A stretch of DNA of 23,212 bases from Chloroflexota bacterium (GCA_021812735.1 JAKAMV010000043.1:1-23212), one strand, 5' to 3'. Counted from the stretch's first letter, positions 12,726 through 22,233 are shown. The notes: generated by a model not told the origin, from the sequence alone. Program-made: numbers and translations.

Positions 12726-13865
12726 ATGGCGCGCGTCCTGGTCCTCGGCGCCGGGTTCGGCGGCATCGCCGCCGCGACCCGCCTCCGCACGCTGCTCGGC
12801 CCGGCCGACGAGATCGTCCTGGTCGACCGGCGGACGGATTTCGTGATGGGGCTGCGCAAGACGTGGGCCGTCGTGGGCTCCCGTCCGCTCCGGGAGGGGC
12901 GGCGGGATCTGACGACCCTACGGGAGCGCGGGATCGACGTTCGCAGGGCCTCGGTGGAGGCCATCGACCCAGCCGTCCGCCGCGCGCTCCTCGACGGGGC
13001 CTGGCTGGACGCCGACGCCATCGTGGTCGCGCTGGGCGCCGACCACGCGCCGGACGCGGTCCCCGGCCTCGCCGAGCACGGGATCAACGTCTGGGACCGC
13101 GCGAACGTGGAGCGGGCGCGTGACGCCCTCGCGGCGCTCGCCCACGGCCGTCTGCTCGTCGGCGTCTTCGGGACGCCCTACGCGTGCCCGCCCGGGCCAT
13201 TCGAGCTCGCGCTGCTCGCCAGCGATGCCCTGCGTGCCCGTGGCGCCGAGGTGGCGGTCGAGGTGTTCGGACCGATGCCGATCGCGCTTCCCGTCGTCGG
13301 CCCGGCCGAGAGCGCCAAGCTCGAACGGCGGCTCGACCAGGCGGGGATTCCGTTCCACAGCGGCCATCCGGCCACCTCCGTGGAGGCCGGCGTGGTGCAC
13401 TTCGCCGACGGGCGCGACCTCGTGTTCGACCTGCTGCTCGCGGTCCCGCCGCACCGCTGCCCGAGGGTCCTCGTCGAGGCCGGCCTCGCGGAGCCGGGCG
13501 CCTGGGTCGAGGTCGATCCGCACACGCTGGCGACGCGATTCCCCGGCGTCTACGCCGTCGGCGACGCCACGGCGATCAAGCTCGGCCACGGGCTCCCGCT
13601 GCCCAAGGCGGGCCTGTTCGCCGAGGCCGAGGGGTACGTGGTTGCCGAGCGGATCTCCGCTGCCCTTGGCGGCCGGCCGTCGGCTGCGACCTTCGGCGGC
13701 ACCGGGGTCTGCTACGCGGAAACCGGCGCAGGGCGGGCCGTCGCAATCAACGCCCGGTTCTACGCCGATCCGCCCGGTGCGGACATCGTCGGCCCGTCCG
13801 CAGACGCGATGATCGGCAAGGCGGCGTTCGAGACGGACCGCCTCACCGCCTGGTTCGGCCGCTGA
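12726..13865 (+). CDS. FAD-dependent oxidoreductase of the sulfide dehydrogenase/SQR family
   Basis: The 379-residue flavoprotein has the N-terminal FAD motif VLGAGFGG (6-13) and the second FAD motif VYAVGDATA (275-283). A Cys in YACPPGPFE (Cys154) and another in GVCYAE (Cys329) match the positions of the redox disulfide in flavocytochrome-c sulfide dehydrogenase and sulfide:quinone oxidoreductases. No signal peptide or Tat motif is visible, so it is probably cytoplasmic. Oxidation of sulfide or a persulfide is the likely reaction; the electron acceptor is unknown. The start ATG 12726 follows GGGAG (12713-12717). Its neighbours (DsrE-like, rhodanese regulator, desulfurase) support a sulfur role. 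Confidence 0.87.
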   Translation: MARVLVLGAGFGGIAAATRLRTLLGPADEIVLVDRRTDFVMGLRKTWAVVGSRPLREGRRDLTTLRERGIDVRRASVEAIDPAVRRALLDGAWLDADAIVVALGADHAPDAVPGLAEHGINVWDRANVERARDALAALAHGRLLVGVFGTPYACPPGPFELALLASDALRARGAEVAVEVFGPMPIALPVVGPAESAKLERRLDQAGIPFHSGHPATSVEAGVVHFADGRDLVFDLLLAVPPHRCPRVLVEAGLAEPGAWVEVDPHTLATRFPGVYAVGDATAIKLGHGLPLPKAGLFAEAEGYVVAERISAALGGRPSAATFGGTGVCYAETGAGRAVAINARFYADPPGADIVGPSADAMIGKAAFETDRLTAWFGR

Positions 13866-13886
13866 CCGCAGCCTCGTCGAGCGCGC

Positions 13887-15041
13887 TCAGGCGACGTCGA
13901 GCTGCGGATCGATGGGGTAGGGGGCCAGGGCCACGCCTCCGCGCGCCGTGACGCGGTAGACGTCCTCGTGGCGCACGCCGCCGAACCCCGGGATGGCGAG
14001 CACCGTGTGGCCGAGGGTCATCGCCATGTCCTCGAGCAGGGGAACGCTCCGGTGGGCCGGGATGATGGTCGACGCGGGCGTCTCCTCGAACCTGAGGCCG
14101 AGGCCGTGGCCGATCCCGTGCACCTGGTACTCGGCGAGGCCGTGGCCGCCCAGCACGCGCGCAACCACAGCGTCCAGCGCCGCCACGGTCGCCCTCGGGC
14201 GCATCGCCTCGCGCACCTGCGGGATGAGGTCCGCATAGGCGTCGAGCAGCTGCCGCTGGCGTGCGTCGGGCGGCCCGGCGACGAACGTCCGGGCCAAGTT
14301 GGCGCAGTAGCCCTCCACGCGGGGTGTGAGGTCCACGATGGCGAGCTCGCCCGCGCCCAGCGGGGCGGCGCTCAGCCGCCCGTGGAGCATGCAGGTGTCG
14401 ATCCCGAAGGTGACGAAGATCGGGGTGCTGGTGCCCTCGGCACCGGCCTTGCGCATCGCGTACTCGACCTCGGCCGCGACCTCGTGCGCGGTGACGCCCG
14501 GGCGCAGCAGCTGGCGTGCGAGGTCCATGCCCAGCCCGGCGATCCGCTGCGCCTCGGCCATCAGCGCCAGCTCACCCTGGTCCTTGACCATCCGCAGCGG
14601 GTCCATCACCGCGTCGGAGGATACGATCTCGACCTCGGGGTTGACCTTGCGGAACATGTCCACGAGGAAGGCCGGCGTCTCGAACCACAGCTGCACCCCG
14701 ACCCTCGGCCGGCCGGCGCCCGGCGTCCCGACCCGCCCCGCCAGGTCGCGCAGCAGGCCCACCACGTCGTGGATCTGGCCGCCCACCGAGCCGAACACCA
14801 GCACGTCGCCGTCAGCGGTCGGGCCGCCCGCCGCGGCCAGAGACGCCCGAATCTCGGGCTCCTCGCCCGTGAACGCGATCACCGTGGGCGGACCGTCGAC
14901 CGGCACCAGCGCCCGCGGCTGGAAGCGGTCCTCGCCGAACAGGTACCGGTAGTCGTCGTGGGTCAGGATCATCAGCGCGATCAGCCCCTCGTCGCGCAGG
15001 CGGGCCTGGACGCGGGCGAGGCGGTCGTGGCGGACGTTCAT
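13887..15041 (-). CDS. M24 (creatinase/Xaa-Pro peptidase fold) protein with degenerate metal site
   Basis: The 384-residue protein has an N-terminal creatinase-type domain (about 5-145) and a C-terminal pita-bread domain (about 155-375). Expected metal ligands are only partly kept: Asp237 (VDLTP), His312 (HGIGHGLG) and Glu359 (RHED) are present. The second Asp is Asn248 (YCANLART), and the Glu of the usual EPG motif is Ala349 (LAIPGF). That pattern is unlike a dinuclear aminopeptidase and closer to creatinase-type members that work without metals, so the substrate is open. The start ATG 15041 has GGAGGT upstream (15052-15047). It is divergent from the GntR gene, a likely regulator. Confidence 0.85.
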   Translation of the reverse strand: MNVRHDRLARVQARLRDEGLIALMILTHDDYRYLFGEDRFQPRALVPVDGPPTVIAFTGEEPEIRASLAAAGGPTADGDVLVFGSVGGQIHDVVGLLRDLAGRVGTPGAGRPRVGVQLWFETPAFLVDMFRKVNPEVEIVSSDAVMDPLRMVKDQGELALMAEAQRIAGLGMDLARQLLRPGVTAHEVAAEVEYAMRKAGAEGTSTPIFVTFGIDTCMLHGRLSAAPLGAGELAIVDLTPRVEGYCANLARTFVAGPPDARQRQLLDAYADLIPQVREAMRPRATVAALDAVVARVLGGHGLAEYQVHGIGHGLGLRFEETPASTIIPAHRSVPLLEDMAMTLGHTVLAIPGFGGVRHEDVYRVTARGGVALAPYPIDPQLDVA

Positions 15042-15142
15042 GGTGGACCTCCAGCTGCGTCGCCCATGGTGCCACCGTCGGCCCGACGCGCGTTTCCGCC
15101 TGCAGCTCCGGGGTCCTTGCACCGGTCGCCCGGCGACGCCCC

Positions 15143-15173
15143 TTGCCGGATCCGCCTCATCCTGTTATACAGG
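15143..15173 (+). promoter_or_regulatory. GntR-gene promoter with overlapping 13-bp palindrome
   Basis: TTGCCG (15143-15148) and TATACA (15166-15171) are separated by 17 bp. The -10 ends 7 nt before the ATG, so the mRNA may be leaderless. CCTGT-TAT-ACAGG (15161-15173) is a perfect palindrome lying on the -10, well placed as an operator for the FadR-type regulator itself. Confidence 0.6.
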
Positions 15174-15178
15174 TAGAC

Positions 15179-15829
15179 ATGCAAGTCCAGCCCGTGTCGG
15201 TCGCTGACGCCGTCGCGGTGGAGCTCCGCCGCCGCCTCCTCTCCGGCCACTACCGGGGCGGCGAGCAGCTGCGCGACACCGAGCTCGCCGCGGAGTTCGG
15301 CGTCGCCCGTCCGACGGTCCGCGCCGCCGTTCAGATGCTGGTCGCCGACGGCCTCCTCCAGCGGGGTCGCGGCCGGAGCGCCGAGGTCAGGTCCTTCGCG
15401 GCCGAGGACGCCATCGACCTCTACCGTCTGCGCCGGCCGATCGAGGCGGCCGCGGTCGAGGGGGTGATCGGGGCGGGTGCCGCCCTCGACGGCGTGGACG
15501 CCGCCATGCGGGCGTTCGGCGCGCTGACCGAGGACGTCCCGTGGGGCACGGTGGCGGACCACGACGTCGCCTTCCATCGGGCGGTCGTCGTCGCGACAGC
15601 GTCGCCCCGGCTCCTGCGGGCGTTCGACGAGGTGAGCGCCGAGCACCGGCTGCTCATCGCCCTGCTGCGCCCGGCGTACGAGGGCGTGGCCCAGCTCACC
15701 CGCGAGCACCAGGTCCTCCTCGACGCCCTGCGGTTCGGCGACGCCGCGGCCGCCAAGGCGGCCTGGTCCGCCCACTTCGACGACTCCGAGCGGTTCTTCG
15801 TCCACCTGATCAAGGAGCGCACCCTGTGA
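15179..15829 (+). CDS. GntR-family regulator, FadR/FCD type
   Basis: The 216-residue protein has a GntR winged helix (about 6-72; GEQLRDTELAAEFGVARPTVRAAVQMLVADGLL) and a helical FCD effector domain (about 78-212). FCD metal-site residues are seen: Asp129 and His133 (DVAFH), His177 (REHQ) and His199 (SAHF), so a metal-bound carboxylate ligand is likely. The ATG 15179 is used because the promoter lies immediately upstream; an in-frame GTG/ATG further up would fall inside it. The stop overlaps the next gene (GTGA), and the divergent M24 gene is the other probable target. Confidence 0.92.
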   Translation: MQVQPVSVADAVAVELRRRLLSGHYRGGEQLRDTELAAEFGVARPTVRAAVQMLVADGLLQRGRGRSAEVRSFAAEDAIDLYRLRRPIEAAAVEGVIGAGAALDGVDAAMRAFGALTEDVPWGTVADHDVAFHRAVVVATASPRLLRAFDEVSAEHRLLIALLRPAYEGVAQLTREHQVLLDALRFGDAAAAKAAWSAHFDDSERFFVHLIKERTL

Positions 15830-16545
15830 ACTTCGCCGACTTCGACGCCCTGTCCTTCGACTGCTACGGCACCCTCATCGACTGGGAGACCGGGATCGCC
15901 GCGGTGCTCCGGCGCTGGGCGGACGCCAACGCGCTCGCGATGGGCGACCAGGAGCTGCTGCTCGCCTTCTCGACGCACGAGGCGGCCGCGGAGGCGGAGG
16001 AGCCGGCGGCCGTGTACCCGGTGATCCTGGCGCGCTCGATGCGGGCCCTCGGCGCCAGCCTCGGCGTTCCGGTCGGCGACGAGCAGGCCACGGTGTTCGG
16101 CGCTTCCGTGCCCGACTGGCCCGCCTTCCCGGACTCCGCCGAGGCCCTGGCAAGGCTGGCGCGGCGCTACAGGCTGATCATCCTCTCCAACGTGGACCGG
16201 ACCTCGTTCGCGGGCTCGAACCGGCGGCTGGGCGTGACGTTCACCAGCATCCTCACCGCGCAGGACATCGGCTCGTACAAGCCCTCGCCCCGCAACTTCG
16301 AGGCGCTGGCAGCGGAGCGAGAGCGGCTGGGCATCCGCGAGGGCCGCCTCCTCCATGTCGCCCAGAGCCTGTTCCATGACCACGTCCCGGCCAAGGCAGC
16401 GGGCCTGCCCACCGTGTGGATCAACCGCCGCCACGGGAAGCCCGGGTGGGGGGCGACGCCCCAGCCGCCGGCGCCGGTCAGCCCCGACTGGACGTTCACG
16501 TCGATGGCCGAGTTCGCCGACGCGGTCGAGGCCGAGCGGGGCTGA
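15826..16545 (+). CDS. HAD hydrolase, haloacid dehalogenase type II-like
   Basis: The 239-residue protein has the HAD motifs FDCYGTLIDW (nucleophile Asp12), ILSNVDR (Ser121), YKPSPRNF (Lys152) and HVAQSLFHD (Asp185). The residue two after the nucleophile is Tyr14 rather than Asp, which favours carbon-halogen or similar hydrolysis over phosphate hydrolysis. L-2-haloacid dehalogenase is the usual label, but the substrate is not proven. The GTG start overlaps the GntR stop, so the regulator and enzyme are co-expressed. Confidence 0.87.
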   Translation: MNFADFDALSFDCYGTLIDWETGIAAVLRRWADANALAMGDQELLLAFSTHEAAAEAEEPAAVYPVILARSMRALGASLGVPVGDEQATVFGASVPDWPAFPDSAEALARLARRYRLIILSNVDRTSFAGSNRRLGVTFTSILTAQDIGSYKPSPRNFEALAAERERLGIREGRLLHVAQSLFHDHVPAKAAGLPTVWINRRHGKPGWGATPQPPAPVSPDWTFTSMAEFADAVEAERG

Positions 16546-16675
16546 CCTCGGCACCGCCGCCCGGCCGCCCCGGCGCGTCGCGACACGGAGCACGGTCCGC
16601 CGGCTCGCGGCGCATCCCGTCCGGCTCACGGTTCGCGGCCACGCCTTGGATCGCGGAGGAGGGCGGGGCTGTCGT

Positions 16676-16690
16676 GCCCGATAATCGGGC
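16676..16690 (+). promoter_or_regulatory. 15-bp perfect palindrome with -10 GATAAT
   Basis: GCCCGAT-A-ATCGGGC is a perfect palindrome with 7-bp arms. It contains GATAAT (16680-16685), 6 nt before the ATG at 16692, so it reads both as a -10 element of a leaderless promoter and as an operator. The next gene has the same arrangement. Confidence 0.55.
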
Positions 16691-16691
16691 C

Positions 16692-17372
16692 ATGGGCAGG
16701 ACGATCGTCGTCAGCGACCTCGACGGCACGCTCTCCACGGCCGAGGTGTGGCGCGGGGTGCTCGTGTGGGTCAGAGAGCACCACCCGTCGCCAGCGGCGC
16801 GTCGCTTCGTCGCGGTGCGGCTTCCGGGAGTGGTCCTGGTCAAGGCCGGACTGGTGAACAGGGAGCGGTTCCGGGCCCGCTGGTACCGCGACCTGGCGCA
16901 GCTGCTGGCCAAGCTCCCCGAGGAGCGCCTCGCCGAGCTCGCCGCCTGGGTCGTCGACGAGTGGCTGTGGCCGGCGCGGCGGGCGGCCTCCGTGGCGGCA
17001 GTCCAGCGGGCGATCGGCGACGCCCGGTCCAGCGACCCGGCCGCGAGGCTCGTGCTCGCCACCGGCGCCTACCAGCAGATCGCCGACGCGTTCGCGAGCC
17101 GGCTCGGCGCGGACCAGGCGCTCGGGACGCCCCTCGAGGCGTTCGGGGGCCGGTTGACCGGCAGGCTCGCGACGGCCGTCCAGACCGGCCGGCAGAAGGC
17201 GAACGCCGTCCGGTCGGCAGTGGACGGCGGCGTGGTTGCCGCGGCGTTCGGCGACACCGGCGCTGACATCCCGATGCTGCAGCTCGCCCGCCGGCCGGTG
17301 GCCGTCGCGCCCGATCGGGAGCTGCGCCGCGCCGCCGAACGCGCTGGCTGGGAGATTCTCGACCCCTCGTAG
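16692..17372 (+). CDS. HAD-superfamily IB (SerB-like) phosphatase
   Basis: The 226-residue protein has VVSDLDGTLS (nucleophile Asp9, acid Asp11), VLATGAYQQI (Thr124), Lys169 in RQKANAV, and AFGDTGADIPML (Asp188, Asp192), the four HAD motifs in the IB/SerB arrangement. A helical cap lies between motifs I and II (about 17-115). Phosphoserine or another phosphomonoester could be the substrate. It lies 18 bp upstream of another HAD gene, each with its own promoter-like palindrome. The start ATG 16692 has no ribosome binding site, as in leaderless mRNAs. Confidence 0.88.
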   Translation: MGRTIVVSDLDGTLSTAEVWRGVLVWVREHHPSPAARRFVAVRLPGVVLVKAGLVNRERFRARWYRDLAQLLAKLPEERLAELAAWVVDEWLWPARRAASVAAVQRAIGDARSSDPAARLVLATGAYQQIADAFASRLGADQALGTPLEAFGGRLTGRLATAVQTGRQKANAVRSAVDGGVVAAAFGDTGADIPMLQLARRPVAVAPDRELRRAAERAGWEILDPS

Positions 17373-17376
17373 GCGG

Positions 17377-17387
17377 CTGATAATCAG
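17377..17387 (+). promoter_or_regulatory. 11-bp palindrome with -10 GATAAT upstream of the second HAD phosphatase
   Basis: CTGAT-A-ATCAG is a perfect palindrome containing GATAAT (17379-17384), 6 nt before the ATG at 17391. Its centre is 9 bp from the start codon, the same as at 16692. Confidence 0.5.
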
Positions 17388-17390
17388 GGC

Positions 17391-18083
17391 ATGCCGCCGC
17401 GCTACCCCTGGATCCTGTTCGACGCCGACGACACGCTCTTCGATTTCCGGCTCGCCGAGGGCGAGGCGCTCCGCCAGGCCTTCGAGGCCCACGACGTGCC
17501 CTTCGACCCCGCATGGCTGGCGGTGTACCGGCGCGTCAACGCCGCCGCGTGGAGGAAGCTCGAGGAGGGGACCGTGAGCCCCGGGCGCCTCCGGGTCCTG
17601 CGCTTCGAGCAACTGGCGGCGGAGCTCGGGCTGGCGATCGATCCGCGGTCGATGGGCGTCGCCTACATCCGTCAGATGGCGATGCAGGCCCAGCTCGTGG
17701 ACGGAGCCCTGGCCGTGGTGCGGTCGCTTGGACCGCGCCACCGGCTCGCGATCATCACCAACGGCTTGCCCGACGTGCAGCGGCCCCGGCTGGCGCGCTC
17801 GCCGCTGCATCGGTCGTTCGAGGACGTCCTGATCTCCGAGGAGCTCGGCGTCGCCAAGCCGGACCCGGCCTTCTTCGAGATCGCGCTCGCCCGCCTGGGC
17901 CGTCCGGCGCCGCGCGATGTCCTCGTGGTCGGCGACAGCCTGAGCTCGGACATCGCGGGCGGCATCGCGGCTGGTCTGGACACCTGCTGGTTCAACCCGG
18001 CGGCCGGGTCGCGTGGTGACGGCCCGGTCGCCACGTACGAGATCCGCCGGCTCGACGAGCTGCCCGCGATCGCCGACGGCTGA
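17391..18083 (+). CDS. HAD hydrolase, YjjG-like (5'-nucleotidase type)
   Basis: The 230-residue protein has WILFDADDTLFDF (Asp11, Asp13), AIITNGLPDVQRPRL, GVAKPDPAFFE and VVGDSLSSDIAGG, the pattern of the YjjG pyrimidine 5'-nucleotidase branch of HAD phosphatases. YjjG hydrolyses (modified) dUMP, dTMP or UMP and helps clear non-canonical nucleotides. An all-helical cap fills residues about 16-90. It follows the SerB-like gene by 18 bp but has its own leaderless-type promoter. Confidence 0.87.
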   Translation: MPPRYPWILFDADDTLFDFRLAEGEALRQAFEAHDVPFDPAWLAVYRRVNAAAWRKLEEGTVSPGRLRVLRFEQLAAELGLAIDPRSMGVAYIRQMAMQAQLVDGALAVVRSLGPRHRLAIITNGLPDVQRPRLARSPLHRSFEDVLISEELGVAKPDPAFFEIALARLGRPAPRDVLVVGDSLSSDIAGGIAAGLDTCWFNPAAGSRGDGPVATYEIRRLDELPAIADG

Positions 18084-18172
18084 CGCACCGTCCGCGCCGC
18101 GGCCCTCGCATTCGGCGGAGGCGGGGCAGGCCCGTCATGCACGCCGGCCGCGCCTCAGGGACTTGTCAGGAA

Positions 18173-18199
18173 CGGCGGGGAGACTGATACTCCCCGCCG
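18173..18199 (+). terminator. 9-bp GC stem-loop after the YjjG-like gene
   Basis: CGGCGGGGA (18173-18181) pairs perfectly with 18191-18199 around a 9-nt loop. No T-run follows, so it is at best an intrinsic terminator of the kind seen in GC-rich genomes. The loop contains TGATAC, so it could instead be part of the promoter of the next gene. Confidence 0.45.
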
Positions 18200-18292
18200 C
18201 CCGTTCAGTGTGCCCAAGCCCGAGGTTCCGCCACGTCTGACCAGCCCGCTGCACCGCTGCTCACGCGCCGCCGCGTCATCGCATCGCTCGGC

Positions 18293-19795
18293 GTGCTCGC
18301 CGTCGGCGCCGTCGTCGTCGGCGAGATCGAACTGGGGGGCGGGCCGGGGGGCAAGACGCCGGGGGCGAACTCGAGCCCGGGCGCGGCCGCGCCCGGCGGA
18401 CCCTCGCCGTCTCCCTCCGCCGCCACGCAGGCGTCGGCCGTGACATCGCCCGGCGCCCGGCGCACCTACCGGACCCGGCCCGACATCGCGGCCCCCCTGA
18501 TCGAGCTCACCAGCCTGACGGGCATCCCGGCGCCGGGGCTGATCTTCCTGACCCCGGCGAACGGCAAGGGCCACGACGGCCCGATGATCGTGGACGCCTC
18601 GGGCGAGCTCGTCTGGATGCGCCCCGACACCAGCGGCTACGCCACCGACCTCCGTGTCGCCACCCTCGACGGCGCGCCGGTCCTGACGTGGTGGGAGGGC
18701 GACAACAACGCGGGCATCGGCTCGGGCGAGCACGTGGTGGTCGATGCGTCGTACCGCCAACTGCTCCGGATCCCCGGCCAGGGGGGGCGCACGGCCGACC
18801 TGCACGAACTGCGCCTGACACCCCGCCGGACGGCGATGTTCTTCGCCTACGCGTCCGTCGGCCCGGGACCCCTGCCCGCGTCGTCCGGCGTCCAGCCCGA
18901 GGTGATGGACTGCGCGATCCAGGAGGTGGACCTCGCCACGGGCGCCCTGGTCTTCGAGTGGCACTCGATCGACCACATCGGCGTGGAAGAGTCGGTGATC
19001 AGCGCGCCGACGGCCGCGAACGCGGTCTGGGACTACTTCCACGGCAACTCCATCGAGGAGGACGCCGACGGCCACCTGATCGTCTCGGCGCGCAACACGT
19101 CGGCCATCTACAAGATCGACCGGACGACCGGAGACATCCTCTGGCGCCTGGGCGGCAAGCGCAGCGACTTCGCGATGGGCCCGGGCACGGTGTTCGCGCT
19201 CCAGCACGACGCCCGTCGCCAGGCCGACGGGACCCTCTCCATCTTCGACGACAACCAGACACCCAACTTCTCGCGAGGCCTGGTGCTGCGGGTGGACGAG
19301 ACCGCCAGGACGGCCGCGCTCGTCCGTGAGTACCCGCAGCCGCAGCGCCTCCTGTCCGCGAGCCAGGGCAATGTCCAGTTCCTGCCCAACGGCAACGTGT
19401 TCATCGGGTGGGGCAGCGTGCCCCGCTTCAGCGAGTTCACCGCTGACGGCCGCATGGTGCTCGACGCAGGGTTCACCGCGTCCCAGTCGTACCGCGACCG
19501 GCGCTACGAGTGGGTCGGCCGGCCGGCCGAGCCGCCGGCGGTCGCCGTGGACCCGAGCGGCTCCGGCGCGGTGGTCTACGCCAGCTGGAACGGCGCCACC
19601 GAGGTGGCCCGCTGGGACGTCCTGGTCGGCAGCTCGACGGTGATGCGCCAGGTGGCGTCGTCGCCGCGGACCGGGTTCGAGACCATCGTCGGCCTCAAAC
19701 AGCTGGCCACGGGCGACAGCCTCGTGGCGGTGCGGGCGCGCGATGCCACGGGGGCGATCCTCGGAGCGTCGTCGTCGGTCCCGCTGTTCGGCTGA
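18293..19795 (+). CDS. Arylsulfotransferase (ASST)-like secreted protein
   Basis: From GTG 18293 the product is 500 residues: a hydrophobic start, a Gly/Pro/Ser linker (about 14-50) and a beta-propeller of the arylsulfotransferase family. Typical segments are GPMIVDASGELVWM, HELRLTPRRTAMFF, FHGNSIEEDADGHLIVSARN, IYKIDRTTGDILWRLGG, LQHDARRQADGTLSIFDDN and SQGNVQFLPNGNVFIGWG, with conserved His in FHGNS and QHDAR. The family moves sulfate between phenolic compounds. The frame is open upstream to 18188 and encodes TRRRVIASLGVLAVG, a good Tat-type signal, but has no ATG/GTG/TTG before 18293. The true start is therefore uncertain: CTG 18257 or an upstream frameshift is possible. Confidence 0.83.
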   Translation: MLAVGAVVVGEIELGGGPGGKTPGANSSPGAAAPGGPSPSPSAATQASAVTSPGARRTYRTRPDIAAPLIELTSLTGIPAPGLIFLTPANGKGHDGPMIVDASGELVWMRPDTSGYATDLRVATLDGAPVLTWWEGDNNAGIGSGEHVVVDASYRQLLRIPGQGGRTADLHELRLTPRRTAMFFAYASVGPGPLPASSGVQPEVMDCAIQEVDLATGALVFEWHSIDHIGVEESVISAPTAANAVWDYFHGNSIEEDADGHLIVSARNTSAIYKIDRTTGDILWRLGGKRSDFAMGPGTVFALQHDARRQADGTLSIFDDNQTPNFSRGLVLRVDETARTAALVREYPQPQRLLSASQGNVQFLPNGNVFIGWGSVPRFSEFTADGRMVLDAGFTASQSYRDRRYEWVGRPAEPPAVAVDPSGSGAVVYASWNGATEVARWDVLVGSSTVMRQVASSPRTGFETIVGLKQLATGDSLVAVRARDATGAILGASSSVPLFG

Positions 19796-19855
19796 CCGGG
19801 CGCTCGCGCCGCACCCCGACCAGACCCGCGGGGCCTCGAGCGCGGGCTGAGCGGG

Positions 19856-19861
19856 TACCCT
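19856..19861 (+). promoter_or_regulatory. Candidate -10 element of ettA
   Basis: TACCCT lies 7 nt before the ettA ATG, matching the TAnnnT box and spacing seen at other starts in this window. No ribosome binding site or -35 is evident. Confidence 0.4.
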
Positions 19862-19868
19862 TGGCGGC

Positions 19869-21545
<1,677 letters not shown>

Positions 21546-21551
21546 CGACGC

Positions 21552-21588
21552 AGTGCGCCCGCCCACGATCGCTGAGTAGCGGCGCACT
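21552..21588. terminator. Stem-loop between convergent ettA and flavodoxin genes
   Basis: AGTGCGCC (21552-21559) pairs perfectly with GGCGCACT (21581-21588) around a 21-nt loop, in the 52-bp gap between converging genes. There is no T-run on either side; a bidirectional terminator is likely but not certain. Confidence 0.5.
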
Positions 21589-21597
21589 CGCGCCCGC

Positions 21598-22110
21598 TCA
21601 GGAGCCGAGCAGCGCCCGGGCGATCTCCCGTGCGAACCCCCCGATCTCGCTCCAGTCGCGGAAGTCGCCGGTCTGGTGGGTGCGCAGGATCTGATCGTCC
21701 ACGCCGTGCTGGTTCGGGTCGAGCCGGCCGCCGAAGGTGCGGTGGGCACGGAACGGGAGGCTGCCCATGATCTCGAGCACGTTCGCGGCGGGGGGCAGGT
21801 CGAGCGTCGCGAGCTGCCGGTCGAGCGGGCCGCTGCTCCACAGCCACAGCGGCTTGCGCTCGAGCGCCCCGCGCAGCCGCCCCACGAAGCGGTGGGCGTC
21901 GTGCTGCCAGTGGGCGGCGTACAGGGCGCTGCCCAGAACGACCGCGTCGTACGCCTCGACGTCCTTCACCATGCGGGCCGGGCTGACGTCAACCTCGAGG
22001 CCCGCCTCGCGCAGGGCGCCGCCGATGACCACGGCGATCTCCGCGTTGGAGCCCATCTTGCTGGCGAATGCGACGAGGACGCGGGCAGCCACCGACTCGG
22101 TTCCCTCCAT
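21598..22110 (-). CDS. Flavodoxin-like protein (HemG/menaquinone-dependent protoporphyrinogen dehydrogenase-like)
   Basis: The protein is 170 residues from ATG 22110. It begins VLVAFASKMGSNAEIAVVIGGAL, the flavodoxin FMN-phosphate loop, continues with DAVVLGSALYAAHWQHDAHRF (second FMN loop), and KPLWLWSSGPLD (third strand and loop). This pattern is common to single-domain flavodoxins annotated as HemG-like, but without a haem gene neighbourhood the substrate is unclear. A GTG at 22092 in the same frame has GGAGGG (22108-22103) upstream and could be the real start, giving 164 residues. Confidence 0.85.
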   Translation of the reverse strand: MEGTESVAARVLVAFASKMGSNAEIAVVIGGALREAGLEVDVSPARMVKDVEAYDAVVLGSALYAAHWQHDAHRFVGRLRGALERKPLWLWSSGPLDRQLATLDLPPAANVLEIMGSLPFRAHRTFGGRLDPNQHGVDDQILRTHQTGDFRDWSEIGGFAREIARALLGS

Positions 22111-22233
22111 GCGGCCGACGACGCGGCCAATCTTGCCTCAACTTCGAGCGGCGCGAGCCGAGATGCGTCTACGATCCGCGTCATCGCGGTCGCGCCCTCC
22201 CGGCCTCCCGCCCCCCGCTTCGCAGGAGCCCCC

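Noticed and set aside
12077..13123. 348-codon plus-strand frame over the regulator, dsrE-like and flavoprotein genes
   Set aside because: It overlaps three better-supported genes in other frames and is Arg/Pro/Gly-rich.
19800..19843. 7-bp inverted repeat GCGCTCG/CGAGCGC after the arylsulfotransferase gene as a terminator
   Set aside because: The stem is short, the loop is 30 nt and there is no T-run, so at this GC content it is not distinguishable from chance.
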